DNA from: Propionibacteriaceae bacterium
Lineage (GTDB): Bacteria; Actinomycetota; Actinomycetes; Propionibacteriales; Propionibacteriaceae
Direction of reading: 5' to 3'
Length of the DNA stretch: 8,351 bases
Assembly (NCBI GenBank): GCA_021323255.1
Contig: JAJTCL010000104.1
Coordinates: 1-8,351, forward strand
The translations under genes were made by a program, and so were the position numbers. Below the pieces are notes generated by a model, which was given only the letters and a program-made list of their open reading frames with translations, ran no database searches and was not told the DNA's origin. Shown here piece by piece: positions 1 to 6,524 of the stretch. Numbering within the stretch: the stretch's first letter is position 1; each line of letters starts with the position of its first letter.

Positions 1-1
1 A

Positions 2-1027
2 CTACTCCGACGAGCTCCGCGACAACCGCGTGCCGGGGGCGTGGAGCGGCGGGGTGGGGCCACCCTCCCCCTCGGCCATCGCCTCCATGACCTCGAGCAG
101 CGCGTCGGCACCGGAATATCGGGGCTGCCAGCCCAGCTCAGCGCGAATACGGCTGGCATCCAGCGTCGGCAGCGACAAGAACAGCTTGAGCAGCGACTCA
201 TCCGACGGGATGAGTCGTAGCCGCCAGGCGCCTGCCATCGCGGCGGAGACGGCCTGCTTCGGCACCTTGACGGCCCGCGCTTTCAGCAGTTTGCCGAGTG
301 CCTCCCCGTCGATGATTGGATCTGCAGCAACGTTGTAGGCACCGCGAGCATCACTCAACAGCGCCAGCCGGTAAGCCTCACCGGCGTCGTCGCCGTGTAG
401 TGCCTGGAACCGTAACCCGGGAGGGAGCGGGACGACCGGCAGTCGGCCGGGGCGCAGCAATGCCCGCGGGACCAGCGGCCCGGCGAAAATCCGCCGTTGT
501 TCGCTGGCCGAAGACCGCTTGAAGATAAAGCTGGTACGCATCCGCACCACCCGAATCTGCGGGTAGCGCAATTCATAGGCGTCGAGATAGCGCTCCAGGT
601 AAGCCTTCTCCCGGCCGTAGGCGGCCGTAGGCATGCTGTGTGTCGGCCAGCTTTCATCCACGTGCTGACCGGGCCCAGCCGAATAAGCGGCCAGTGACGA
701 GGCATAGACGACAGTCGCAACCCCCGCATCGGCCGCCGCCTGCAGAGCGTTGATGCTACCGAGCACGTTGATGTCCCAGGTCGTCAACGGCCGGTGCGTC
801 GGCTGGAACGCCCAAGCGAGAAGGACGACCGCGTCCGCGCCCTGCAGGTGTTGCGCGACCTCTGGCGACCGGGCGTCCGCCGCTTCGAATCGAGTCTTCT
901 CCGGCCGCCACGACGACGGAGTCCGCCGCGCCACCCCGACGATCTCGGTAACGGCGGGGTCTGCAGCGAGCGCTTCGACAACACTGGTCCCGACGTTTCC
1001 CGTGGCACCGACGACGACGACCTTCAT
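2..1027 (-). CDS. NAD(P)-dependent epimerase/dehydratase (extended SDR family)
   Basis: This is a complete 341-residue protein with the layout of an extended short-chain dehydrogenase/reductase. The N-terminal Rossmann motif GATGNVG is at residues 7-13, an acidic turn with D51 follows, and the catalytic set is S110/S111 (YASS) with Y137-x3-K141 (YGREK). The C-terminal half (about 200-320) should form the substrate domain. Residues 320-341 are a low-complexity Pro/Ser/Arg tail. No secretion signal is visible, so it should be cytoplasmic. The ATG at 1025-1027 is preceded by GAGAGGAA at about 4-6 nt, which supports this start. It begins 34 nt after the sucB stop on the same strand, so it is probably co-transcribed with sucB. 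The fold and cofactor class are clear. The substrate is not: sugar-nucleotide epimerase, reductase and dehydratase are all possible. From memory, an SDR-like gene also follows the E2 gene in mycobacteria, but I cannot show that it is the same family. Confidence 0.88.
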   Translation of the reverse strand: MKVVVVGATGNVGTSVVEALAADPAVTEIVGVARRTPSSWRPEKTRFEAADARSPEVAQHLQGADAVVLLAWAFQPTHRPLTTWDINVLGSINALQAAADAGVATVVYASSLAAYSAGPGQHVDESWPTHSMPTAAYGREKAYLERYLDAYELRYPQIRVVRMRTSFIFKRSSASEQRRIFAGPLVPRALLRPGRLPVVPLPPGLRFQALHGDDAGEAYRLALLSDARGAYNVAADPIIDGEALGKLLKARAVKVPKQAVSAAMAGAWRLRLIPSDESLLKLFLSLPTLDASRIRAELGWQPRYSGADALLEVMEAMAEGEGGPTPPLHAPGTRLSRSSSE

Positions 1028-1061
1028 GAACTTCCTCTCAGCGTCTTGGGGTTAATCCCTC

Positions 1062-2963
1062 TCAGAGCCCGAACTCAGGCCCGAAGTCGCCTTCCTCGAG
1101 GCGCGCTTTGAGAGTGCTGAGGAACCGAGCCGCCTCGGCGCCGTCGACCAGCCGGTGGTCATAAGACAGCGACAGGTACATCATGTCGCGGATGGCGATG
1201 ACCTGACCGAGCCGCGGATCGGACATCACCACCGGCCGCTTGACCAGCGCGCCAGTGCCGAGAATCGCCACCTGCGGCTGGTTGATGATCGGTGTATCCA
1301 GCAAAGTGCCGGCCGAGCCGTAGTTGGTGATCGTGAAGGTGCCGCCGACCAGCTCGTCGGGTGTGACCTTGTTCTGCCGGGTACGTGCGGCCAAGTCGGC
1401 GATCCGCTTGGCCAACCCGCCAACGCTCAAATCACCCGCATCTTTGATCACCGGAACCAGCAGACCCTTCTCGGTGTCCACGGCAATGCCGAGATGCTCC
1501 GCCTCCGGGTAGGTGATGGACTTCTCCTCAGTGTCGATCGTCGCGTTCACCTTCGGATAGACCTTCAAGGCCTCGATCGCCGCCTTCGCGATGAACGGCA
1601 AGTAGGAAAGCGTCGCGCCCTCCCGCTTCTTGAAGTCGTCCTTGACTTTGCTGCGGATCTGGGAGATTGCGGTGAGATCCACCTCCACTGTTGCAGTGAG
1701 TTGAGCCGCAACCTGGAGGGATTCGACCATGCGCTTGGCAATCGTCTGGCGCAGTCGTGACATCTTCTCGGTGGTGCCGCGCAAGGTGCTGGCTGCCGCT
1801 GCTGCCGCAGGCGCTGCCGCTGCTGCCGGCTGGGCCGGCGCCTGCGCTGGTGCGGCGGCGGCTTGTTTAGCAGCTTCAGCTTCCTGCTTCGCGGCCTCGG
1901 CGGCGGCCAGTACGTCCTGCTTGCGGATCCGGCCACCTACGCCGGTCCCGTTGAGCGAGGCAAGCTCGACGCCGTGCTCCTTGGCAAGTTTGCGGACCAG
2001 AGGTGTCACGTAGCTGGCGTCAGAGTCACCTGCGACCGGTGTCGGTGTAGGGGCGGCCGCGGTCGCCGGTCCATGCTGTTCAGGCCGGGCGTCCTCTTTT
2101 GCGGTAGGTGCAACCTTGGGCTCCCGCTCCGGTTGTGGTCCAGGCTCGGGCTGAGGTGCCGGCTGGGCCTGCGGCTCTGGTTGGGCCTGCGGCTCTGGTT
2201 GCGGCTCGGGCTCCGGAGTTGGCTCAGGCTCGGCGGACGGCGGTGCCGCGGCCCCGGCCTCCCCGATGATCGCAAGGACTGCTCCAACTTCGACCGTTTC
2301 GTCTTCCTCCACGCGGATCTCCAGCAATGTGCCGGAGGTCGGTGAAGGGATTTCGGTGTCGACTTTGTCCGTTGATACCTCCAGCAGCGGCTCGTCAGCT
2401 GCGACCGAATCGCCGACCTGCTTGAGCCAGCGACTGACCGTTCCCTCGGTCACGCTTTCGCCCAGTTCGGGAAGGGTCACATCGGTGCCAGCTGCCGCAC
2501 CGCCGGAGCTAGGGGCCGGCGCTGCCCCCGCCGTTTCGGCGTCAGCCTCTGGTTTCTCGGACTCCTGCGGAGCCTCCGCTTGCTGGGCCTCCTCCTGCGG
2601 GGCTTCCTGCTGCGGGGCTTCCGGCTGCGGGGCTTCCCGCTGAGGGGCTGCCTCCTGGGCCGGCGCCTCGGCAGCCTCTTCGGAAGGAGCCTCAGGTGCT
2701 GCCGCGGCTTGCCCATCGGCCTCATTCGGCTCGCCGATCACAGCGAGCACCGCGCCCACCTCGACCGTCTCGTCCTCCTGCGCCTTGATCTCCAACAGCA
2801 CTCCAGAAGTGGGGGAGGGGATTTCGGTGTCTACCTTGTCTGTCGACACCTCCAGTAGCGGCTCATCGGCTTCGACGGTGTCACCGACCTGCTTGAGCCA
2901 TCGGCTGACAGTTCCTTCGGTCACGCTTTCGCCGAGGGCGGGGAGGGTTACAGAGGTCGACAT
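1062..2963 (-). CDS. sucB: Dihydrolipoamide acyltransferase, E2 of 2-oxo acid dehydrogenase complex, two lipoyl domains
   Basis: This 633-residue E2 subunit transfers acyl groups from E1 to CoA through swinging lipoyl arms. Lipoyl domain 1 spans about residues 1-78 with K43 in TDKVDTE, and lipoyl domain 2 about 160-235 with K200 in the same motif. A peripheral-subunit-binding domain lies at about 318-355 (YVTPLVRKLAKEHGV). The catalytic core runs from about 397 to 633, with the acyltransferase motif DHRLVDG (H603, D607). Long linkers rich in Ala, Pro, Glu and Gln lie at 79-158, 236-316 and 356-395. The start ATG has AAGGAG about 11 nt upstream. It follows lpdA (E3) on the same strand by 175 nt. 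Automated pipelines usually call this family SucB (succinyltransferase). In Corynebacterium and Mycobacterium, however, the equivalent protein (AceF/DlaT) serves pyruvate dehydrogenase, while the 2-oxoglutarate E1 carries its own acyltransferase domain. The acyl specificity here is therefore open, although the family is certain. Confidence 0.96.
   Translation of the reverse strand: MSTSVTLPALGESVTEGTVSRWLKQVGDTVEADEPLLEVSTDKVDTEIPSPTSGVLLEIKAQEDETVEVGAVLAVIGEPNEADGQAAAAPEAPSEEAAEAPAQEAAPQREAPQPEAPQQEAPQEEAQQAEAPQESEKPEADAETAGAAPAPSSGGAAAGTDVTLPELGESVTEGTVSRWLKQVGDSVAADEPLLEVSTDKVDTEIPSPTSGTLLEIRVEEDETVEVGAVLAIIGEAGAAAPPSAEPEPTPEPEPQPEPQAQPEPQAQPAPQPEPGPQPEREPKVAPTAKEDARPEQHGPATAAAPTPTPVAGDSDASYVTPLVRKLAKEHGVELASLNGTGVGGRIRKQDVLAAAEAAKQEAEAAKQAAAAPAQAPAQPAAAAAPAAAAAASTLRGTTEKMSRLRQTIAKRMVESLQVAAQLTATVEVDLTAISQIRSKVKDDFKKREGATLSYLPFIAKAAIEALKVYPKVNATIDTEEKSITYPEAEHLGIAVDTEKGLLVPVIKDAGDLSVGGLAKRIADLAARTRQNKVTPDELVGGTFTITNYGSAGTLLDTPIINQPQVAILGTGALVKRPVVMSDPRLGQVIAIRDMMYLSLSYDHRLVDGAEAARFLSTLKARLEEGDFGPEFGL
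2164..2199 (-). repeat. Perfect 18-bp tandem duplication in the second sucB linker
   Basis: Bases 2164-2181 and 2182-2199 are identical 18-mers placed head to tail. They encode two QPEPQA units (residues 255-266) inside a longer Pro/Glu/Gln-rich linker between lipoyl domain 2 and the subunit-binding domain. The exact identity suggests a recent slippage event that is neutral for protein function. Confidence 0.8.
2259..2963 (-). repeat. Duplicated lipoyl-domain coding segment (imperfect direct repeat within sucB)
   Basis: Bases 2730-2963 (residues 1-78) and about 2259-2486 (residues 160-235) encode two lipoyl domains that are nearly identical over GESVTEGTVSRWLKQVGD and again through EVSTDKVDTEIPSPTSG. 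The DNA is also clearly alike, but synonymous differences are scattered throughout. This suggests an old domain duplication held by selection, possibly with some gene conversion, rather than a recent copy. The lipoylated lysine codons are at 2835-2837 and 2364-2366. Confidence 0.85.
2562..2636 (-). repeat. 15-bp tandem repeat encoding EAPQx units in the sucB inter-lipoyl linker
   Basis: Five consecutive five-residue units cover residues 110-134: EAPQP, EAPQQ, EAPQE, EAQQA and EAPQE. The underlying DNA is a degenerate 15-bp tandem repeat. The array lies in the flexible linker between lipoyl domains 1 and 2, where length can vary with little structural cost. It is a likely site of copy-number differences between strains through slipped replication. 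Confidence 0.75.
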
Positions 2964-3138
2964 AGCTGTCAGGACTCCTTCATCGTGCTGGTGCTCAGTT
3001 ACGGCCTAGGGTCACTAGTGCTGGCTCGGCGGAACTCGGTCGGGCCTCTTTTGGGTGCCGGTGGGCCACAGCCTAGCCTCAGCAGGTCGGCTTGGAGCCA
3101 GCGCGGTTCCCGGTCTGTGCAAGTTTCAGTTGGATGGG
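2964..3138 (-). other. lpdA-sucB intergenic gap (175 bp)
   Basis: This gap separates the lpdA stop from the sucB start, with both genes on the minus strand. I see the sucB Shine-Dalgarno AAGGAG near the start codon, but no convincing -35/-10 pair and no strong GC hairpin followed by a T-run. CTAG, usually scarce in GC-rich bacterial DNA, occurs at 3006-3009 and 3015-3018, the second inside a perfect 8-bp palindrome CACTAGTG (3013-3020), and again in CCTAGCC near 3072. This could be a regulator site or chance. The gap is long enough to hold a separate sucB promoter that I cannot identify by eye. Confidence 0.4.
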
Positions 3139-4536
3139 TTATCCGTGGGCGTGCAAGGGCTTGCCAGCAAGGGCAAGGTGCGCTTCGCCGAGTGCCTCGT
3201 TCTGCGTCGGATGTGCATGAATCAGGCCCGCGACATCAGTCGGAAACGCATCCCAATTGGTGATGAGCTGGGCCTCGCCGACCAGCTCACTGACACGGGC
3301 ACCGATCATGTGGACGCCGACAACAGGCCCACTCGGCCGGCGTACCAGCTTCACAAATCCACGGGTCTTCAGGATCTGTGACTTGCCGTTGCCGGTCAGG
3401 TCATAGGTGATCGTCTCGGAGTCGCCGAAGCGTGTCCGTGCCTCATCTTCGTTCAGCCCTACGGACGCGATTTCGGGGTCGCAGTAGGTGACGCGAGGCA
3501 CCTCCGCATCCACGATCGGTGTCGGAGCCTGCTCGAGGACGCCAGCCTGGTGGGCGAGCTCCTCGGCAACAAAGATGCCGTGCGCAAAGCCTCGATGCGC
3601 GAGTTGCAAGCCAGACACCACGTCGCCCACCGCGTACACCTGGGGGATGGAGGTCTGGAGTCGGTCGTTGACCCGGACGAACCCGCCATCCAGCTCCACG
3701 CCGGTCTCCTGATAGCCGAGGCCACTGGTCTGCGGCCCTCGGCCGACCGCAACCAGCAAGATCTCGGCCTCCAGTTGCTGCCCGTCTGCTAGCTCCATCC
3801 GTACGCCGGACTCAGCTGTCCGGCACCCCGACATGGCGGCCCCGGTGATCACGTTGATCGAGCGTTTGCGGAAGGCCCGTTCCAAAGCGGCGGAAATGCT
3901 GGAGTCCTCCCCGGAGACGAGTCGAGGAAGTGCTTCAACGATCGTGACGTCCACCCCGAAGGATCGCCAGGCCGAGGCGAACTCGACACCGATCACCCCA
4001 CCGCCGAGCACAATCGCCGAGGTAGGAAGCCGGTCAAGCCGCAGCGCCTGCTCGCTGGTCAGGATTTTCGTGCCGTCGATCTCCAGCTCAGGCAGCGAGC
4101 GCGGGTACGATCCAGTGGCCAACACCAGATGGTTCGCCTGGTAGGCCTGCCCGGCGACGGTGACGATCGGGCGTCCATCACTCATGGTCAGTCGACCGGC
4201 ACCGTGAACGACAGTGATTTGGCGAGCGCTGATCAGGCCGGATACACCGCGATAGATACGCCCGACCACGCTATCGGCGTAGGAGACCACGCCGGCGAGG
4301 TCGACTTTGTCGATTGCCGCATGGACGCCGAACTGGCTTCCATTGCGCACCGAGTCCGCCACTTCAGCGGCATGCAGCATCGCCTTGGTGGGGATGCAGC
4401 CGCGGTGCAAGCAGGTACCACCGACCTTGTCCTTTTCCACCAGCGCGACCGAGAAGCCCAGCTGAGCTGCCCGTAGCGCACAGGCATAGCCTCCGCTGCC
4501 GGCACCGAGCACGATGAGATCGAACGAAGCAGCCAT
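3139..4536 (-). CDS. lpdA: Dihydrolipoyl dehydrogenase (E3 subunit)
   Basis: This 465-residue flavoprotein reoxidises dihydrolipoyl groups on E2 with NAD+ (EC 1.8.1.4) and is normally shared by the pyruvate and 2-oxoglutarate dehydrogenase complexes. The FAD-binding GAGSGG is at residues 11-16. The redox disulfide is C42/C47 within GGTCLHRGCIPTKA. ATGS at 140-143 and the NAD-binding GGGVIGVEF at 178-186 follow, then the second FAD motif VYAVGDV. The C-terminal dimerisation domain ends with HAHPTQNE, giving the catalytic pair H442/E447. All key residues of class I pyridine nucleotide-disulfide oxidoreductases are present and the length is normal. The start ATG has GAGAGGA about 7 nt upstream. 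The gene heads the lpdA-sucB-SDR series and is divergent, by 64 nt, from the small unknown gene at 4601. The E2 gene next door supports a dihydrolipoyl dehydrogenase rather than a mercuric or glutathione reductase. Confidence 0.97.
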   Translation of the reverse strand: MAASFDLIVLGAGSGGYACALRAAQLGFSVALVEKDKVGGTCLHRGCIPTKAMLHAAEVADSVRNGSQFGVHAAIDKVDLAGVVSYADSVVGRIYRGVSGLISARQITVVHGAGRLTMSDGRPIVTVAGQAYQANHLVLATGSYPRSLPELEIDGTKILTSEQALRLDRLPTSAIVLGGGVIGVEFASAWRSFGVDVTIVEALPRLVSGEDSSISAALERAFRKRSINVITGAAMSGCRTAESGVRMELADGQQLEAEILLVAVGRGPQTSGLGYQETGVELDGGFVRVNDRLQTSIPQVYAVGDVVSGLQLAHRGFAHGIFVAEELAHQAGVLEQAPTPIVDAEVPRVTYCDPEIASVGLNEDEARTRFGDSETITYDLTGNGKSQILKTRGFVKLVRRPSGPVVGVHMIGARVSELVGEAQLITNWDAFPTDVAGLIHAHPTQNEALGEAHLALAGKPLHAHG

Positions 4537-4588
4537 GCCGCCATCCTCTCAGCCGCCGTGAAGGCCACGATTTCTCGCAGGTACCGGC

Positions 4589-4601
4589 CATAATTGGCCC
4601 A
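4589..4601 (+). promoter_or_regulatory. -10 box CATAAT positioned for a leaderless transcript
   Basis: CATAAT (4589-4594) matches the TATAAT consensus at five of six positions. Its last base is 7 nt before the A of the ATG at 4601, so the expected transcription start falls on the start codon. No Shine-Dalgarno sequence precedes that ATG, which fits a leaderless mRNA, a common mode in actinobacteria. No good -35 box is seen. The box lies inside the inverted repeat GGCCA-TAAT-TGGCC (4586-4599), which could be an operator. Confidence 0.5.
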
Positions 4602-4945
4602 TGAGTTGGTTCCGGCGGACGGCAGGCCGGGTGAAGAAGAGCCGCGGCTACGCCTCGCAGAGCCGTACGGTAGACGACGCCGTGACGTCGCACCTCACTC
4701 AGTTCGCTCGGAGCCGACGGGGAGTTGAGGCTTTTGTCGAGCCCAAGACCGCGGTAACCCAGACCACCCTGCTGCTGGTCGCCTTCGACGGGGAGTGGAC
4801 CCGGCGGGTGGTGCCGTCACCCGAATGGGCCCACGCGTTCGCCGAATCTCTACAGATCCCTGGGTACGACGCGGCCGTCGTGGGCTATCCGCAGCGGATG
4901 CGCGATTACAACACCCGCAACAAGAAGCACCCCGACCTGCGCTGA
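4601..4945 (+). CDS. Conserved small actinobacterial protein of unknown function
   Basis: This is a 114-residue protein and the only plus-strand gene. The N-terminus is basic (MSWFRRTAGRVKKSRGYASQSR), the middle is mixed alpha/beta-like with the hydrophobic segment TTLLLVAFDGEWTRR, and the C-terminus is polar (YPQRMRDYNTRNKKHPDLR). There is no membrane helix, cysteine cluster, signal peptide or enzyme motif that I recognise. It looks real because its codons have the GC-rich third positions of its neighbours, it fills the space between divergent lpdA and convergent gntK without overlap, and a well-placed -10 box precedes it. From memory, similar short proteins sit beside lpd or sucB in other actinobacteria and are sometimes mislabelled oxidoreductase. 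I see no nucleotide-binding motif to justify that name. The pattern of position beside E3 suggests, without proving, a link to the dehydrogenase complexes or their regulation. Confidence 0.8.
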   Translation: MSWFRRTAGRVKKSRGYASQSRTVDDAVTSHLTQFARSRRGVEAFVEPKTAVTQTTLLLVAFDGEWTRRVVPSPEWAHAFAESLQIPGYDAAVVGYPQRMRDYNTRNKKHPDLR

Positions 4946-4955
4946 ATTCCGGGCG

Positions 4956-6512
4956 CTAGCTTCGGCCTGCTACCTCATCAGCCGAGGCGCTCGGTTCCTC
5001 AGCGGCCAGCTCGGCGAAAACAGGCTTCAGTTCTACGGTGCACCGCTCCAGCAGCGGCAACAGCCTGCGCAGCGTCGCCACGTCCTCGGGATCCGGCGGC
5101 TCTCCCCGGTCCACCTCGATCAAGTCGGCGGCGTGATCGAGGTCAGGCATCAAGCCCAGTGCGTGGTGGCCGAGCAGCCCAGCCCCGGTGCCTGCGCCTT
5201 CGGGGGAGGCCGCCAGGCCGACTGGCAGATCGAGGGCCGCGGACAGCACCGTGCGCCACATCGGGGACTCCATCGCCCCACCCGTTGCGCGCACCTCGGT
5301 AACCTTCACGCCGGCGGCGTCCAGTGCCAGCCCTACCAGGGCCAGTTGCATGCAGACACCTTCAACCGCCGAACGCACCAGATGCCCGCGGCGGTGATGG
5401 CGACGGATGCCGATCCAGGCCCCTTGCAGCCCGGGCTCCCACCAGGGGGCCCGCTCGCCCAGCAGGTACGGCAAGCAGAGCAACCCTTCGCTGCCGAACG
5501 GCACCTGGGCGGCTTCCTGCAACAGCCGCCCGTCGGCCACGTCCCGCTCCTCACCCTGGACGTCCTCGGTCACCATCCCCAGCGCTGCACTCGCCCAACG
5601 CACCACCGAGCCCGCGTTGTTGATCGCACCGCCGAGCACCCAGTGATCATCGGTGAGCGCGTAGCAGAACAAACGGGCAGCTTCATCCACAGCGGGAGCG
5701 GGTCGCACCGCGCGCATCGCCCCACTCGTGCCCAGTGATACTGCGGCGACGCCCTCGGTCACCGCACCCAGGCCTAGGTTGGCGAGCGGACCGTCGGCGG
5801 CTCCGACCACCACCGGAAGGTCACGCGGTAGCCCGGTTCGTTCGGCCACCTCGGAACGCAGGCCGGTCACGACATGAGTAGTGGGTACGACGGCGGCCAA
5901 TTGTTCAGGATGAACGCCGGCATGCTGCAACGCCTCCGGATCCCACTGACGGGCCGTGATGTCGTAAAGGCCGGTGGTTGAGGCACATGACAAGTCGATC
6001 AGATACCCGTCCTCGCACAACCCGGACAGCACCACTTCCTTGACACCGCCCCACTTGGGGGTGCCGGTGAAGGCGTCGGGGTGATGCCTCCGCCACCACA
6101 GCAGCTTGGGAAGCGGAGACATCGGATGGACCGGCGTACCCGTCCGTTTGTGCAACTGCCCATTCGAGCTCTCGGCCAGGCTGCGCGACTCCTGCGCTGC
6201 ACGGCTGTCCGCCCAGGTGATCAGCGGACCGGTTGGTGCGCCGGCGTCGTCCAGCGGGGCCAGCCCATGCATCGCCGCGCTGAGGCAGAGCGCGACCACC
6301 CGGTCCCCGCGCCGGCGGACCTGCGTCGCGACCTCGGCCACCGCCTCCACCGCTGCCTTCTGCAACCCCACCGAATCGAGCTCGGCATAGCCAGGATGTG
6401 GTACCAGCAGGGGGTACCCGACGCTGGAGGTGGCAATGACGGTCGCGTCGGCAGCCACGGCCACAGCCTTGGTCGCCGTGGTGCCGGAGTCCAGCCCAAC
6501 AACCAGATCCAT
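4956..6512 (-). CDS. gntK: Gluconokinase, FGGY carbohydrate kinase family
   Basis: This 518-residue kinase is predicted to phosphorylate gluconate to 6-phosphogluconate using ATP (EC 2.7.1.12), feeding the pentose-phosphate pathway. The phosphate-binding GLDSGTTATK is at residues 6-15, the catalytic base is D240 in GAADG, and the nucleotide-binding motifs are GTSG (261-264) and ATGG (409-412). The segments SAAMHGLAPLD (78-88), ITWADSR (98-104) and RTGTPVHPMSPL (123-134) closely resemble Bacillus subtilis GntK as I recall it, and separate it from xylulokinase and glycerol kinase. The length is like GntK (about 513). It starts 12 nt after the transporter stop, so the two are almost certainly one transcript. 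No Shine-Dalgarno sequence is visible before its ATG, which suggests translational coupling. It converges with the gene at 4601, with only 10 nt between stops. A kinase for another aldonate is the main alternative. Confidence 0.9.
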   Translation of the reverse strand: MDLVVGLDSGTTATKAVAVAADATVIATSSVGYPLLVPHPGYAELDSVGLQKAAVEAVAEVATQVRRRGDRVVALCLSAAMHGLAPLDDAGAPTGPLITWADSRAAQESRSLAESSNGQLHKRTGTPVHPMSPLPKLLWWRRHHPDAFTGTPKWGGVKEVVLSGLCEDGYLIDLSCASTTGLYDITARQWDPEALQHAGVHPEQLAAVVPTTHVVTGLRSEVAERTGLPRDLPVVVGAADGPLANLGLGAVTEGVAAVSLGTSGAMRAVRPAPAVDEAARLFCYALTDDHWVLGGAINNAGSVVRWASAALGMVTEDVQGEERDVADGRLLQEAAQVPFGSEGLLCLPYLLGERAPWWEPGLQGAWIGIRRHHRRGHLVRSAVEGVCMQLALVGLALDAAGVKVTEVRATGGAMESPMWRTVLSAALDLPVGLAASPEGAGTGAGLLGHHALGLMPDLDHAADLIEVDRGEPPDPEDVATLRRLLPLLERCTVELKPVFAELAAEEPSASADEVAGRS

Positions 6513-6524
6513 GACGGCAGGCGC

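Noticed and set aside
1863..2345. Long open frame (160 codons) on the plus strand opposite sucB
   Set aside because: It runs antisense to the clearly coding E2 linkers. Its Leu/Arg/Gly-rich repeats are the mirror of the Pro/Glu/Gln/Ala repeats, and such shadows are expected in GC-rich genes.
2562..2636. CRISPR-like array
   Set aside because: The repeats are contiguous 15-bp in-frame units without spacers and encode a linker. This is coding tandem repetition, not CRISPR.
5133..5738. 201-codon plus-strand open frame opposite gntK
   Set aside because: It is complementary to conserved kinase motifs, and the composition is low in hydrophobic pattern and rich in His/Gln/Pro. It is a shadow frame.
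4956..6512. Xylulokinase or glycerol kinase as the product
   Set aside because: The GntK-like blocks SAAMHGLAPLD and RTGTPVHPMSPL fit gluconokinase better than the other FGGY groups.
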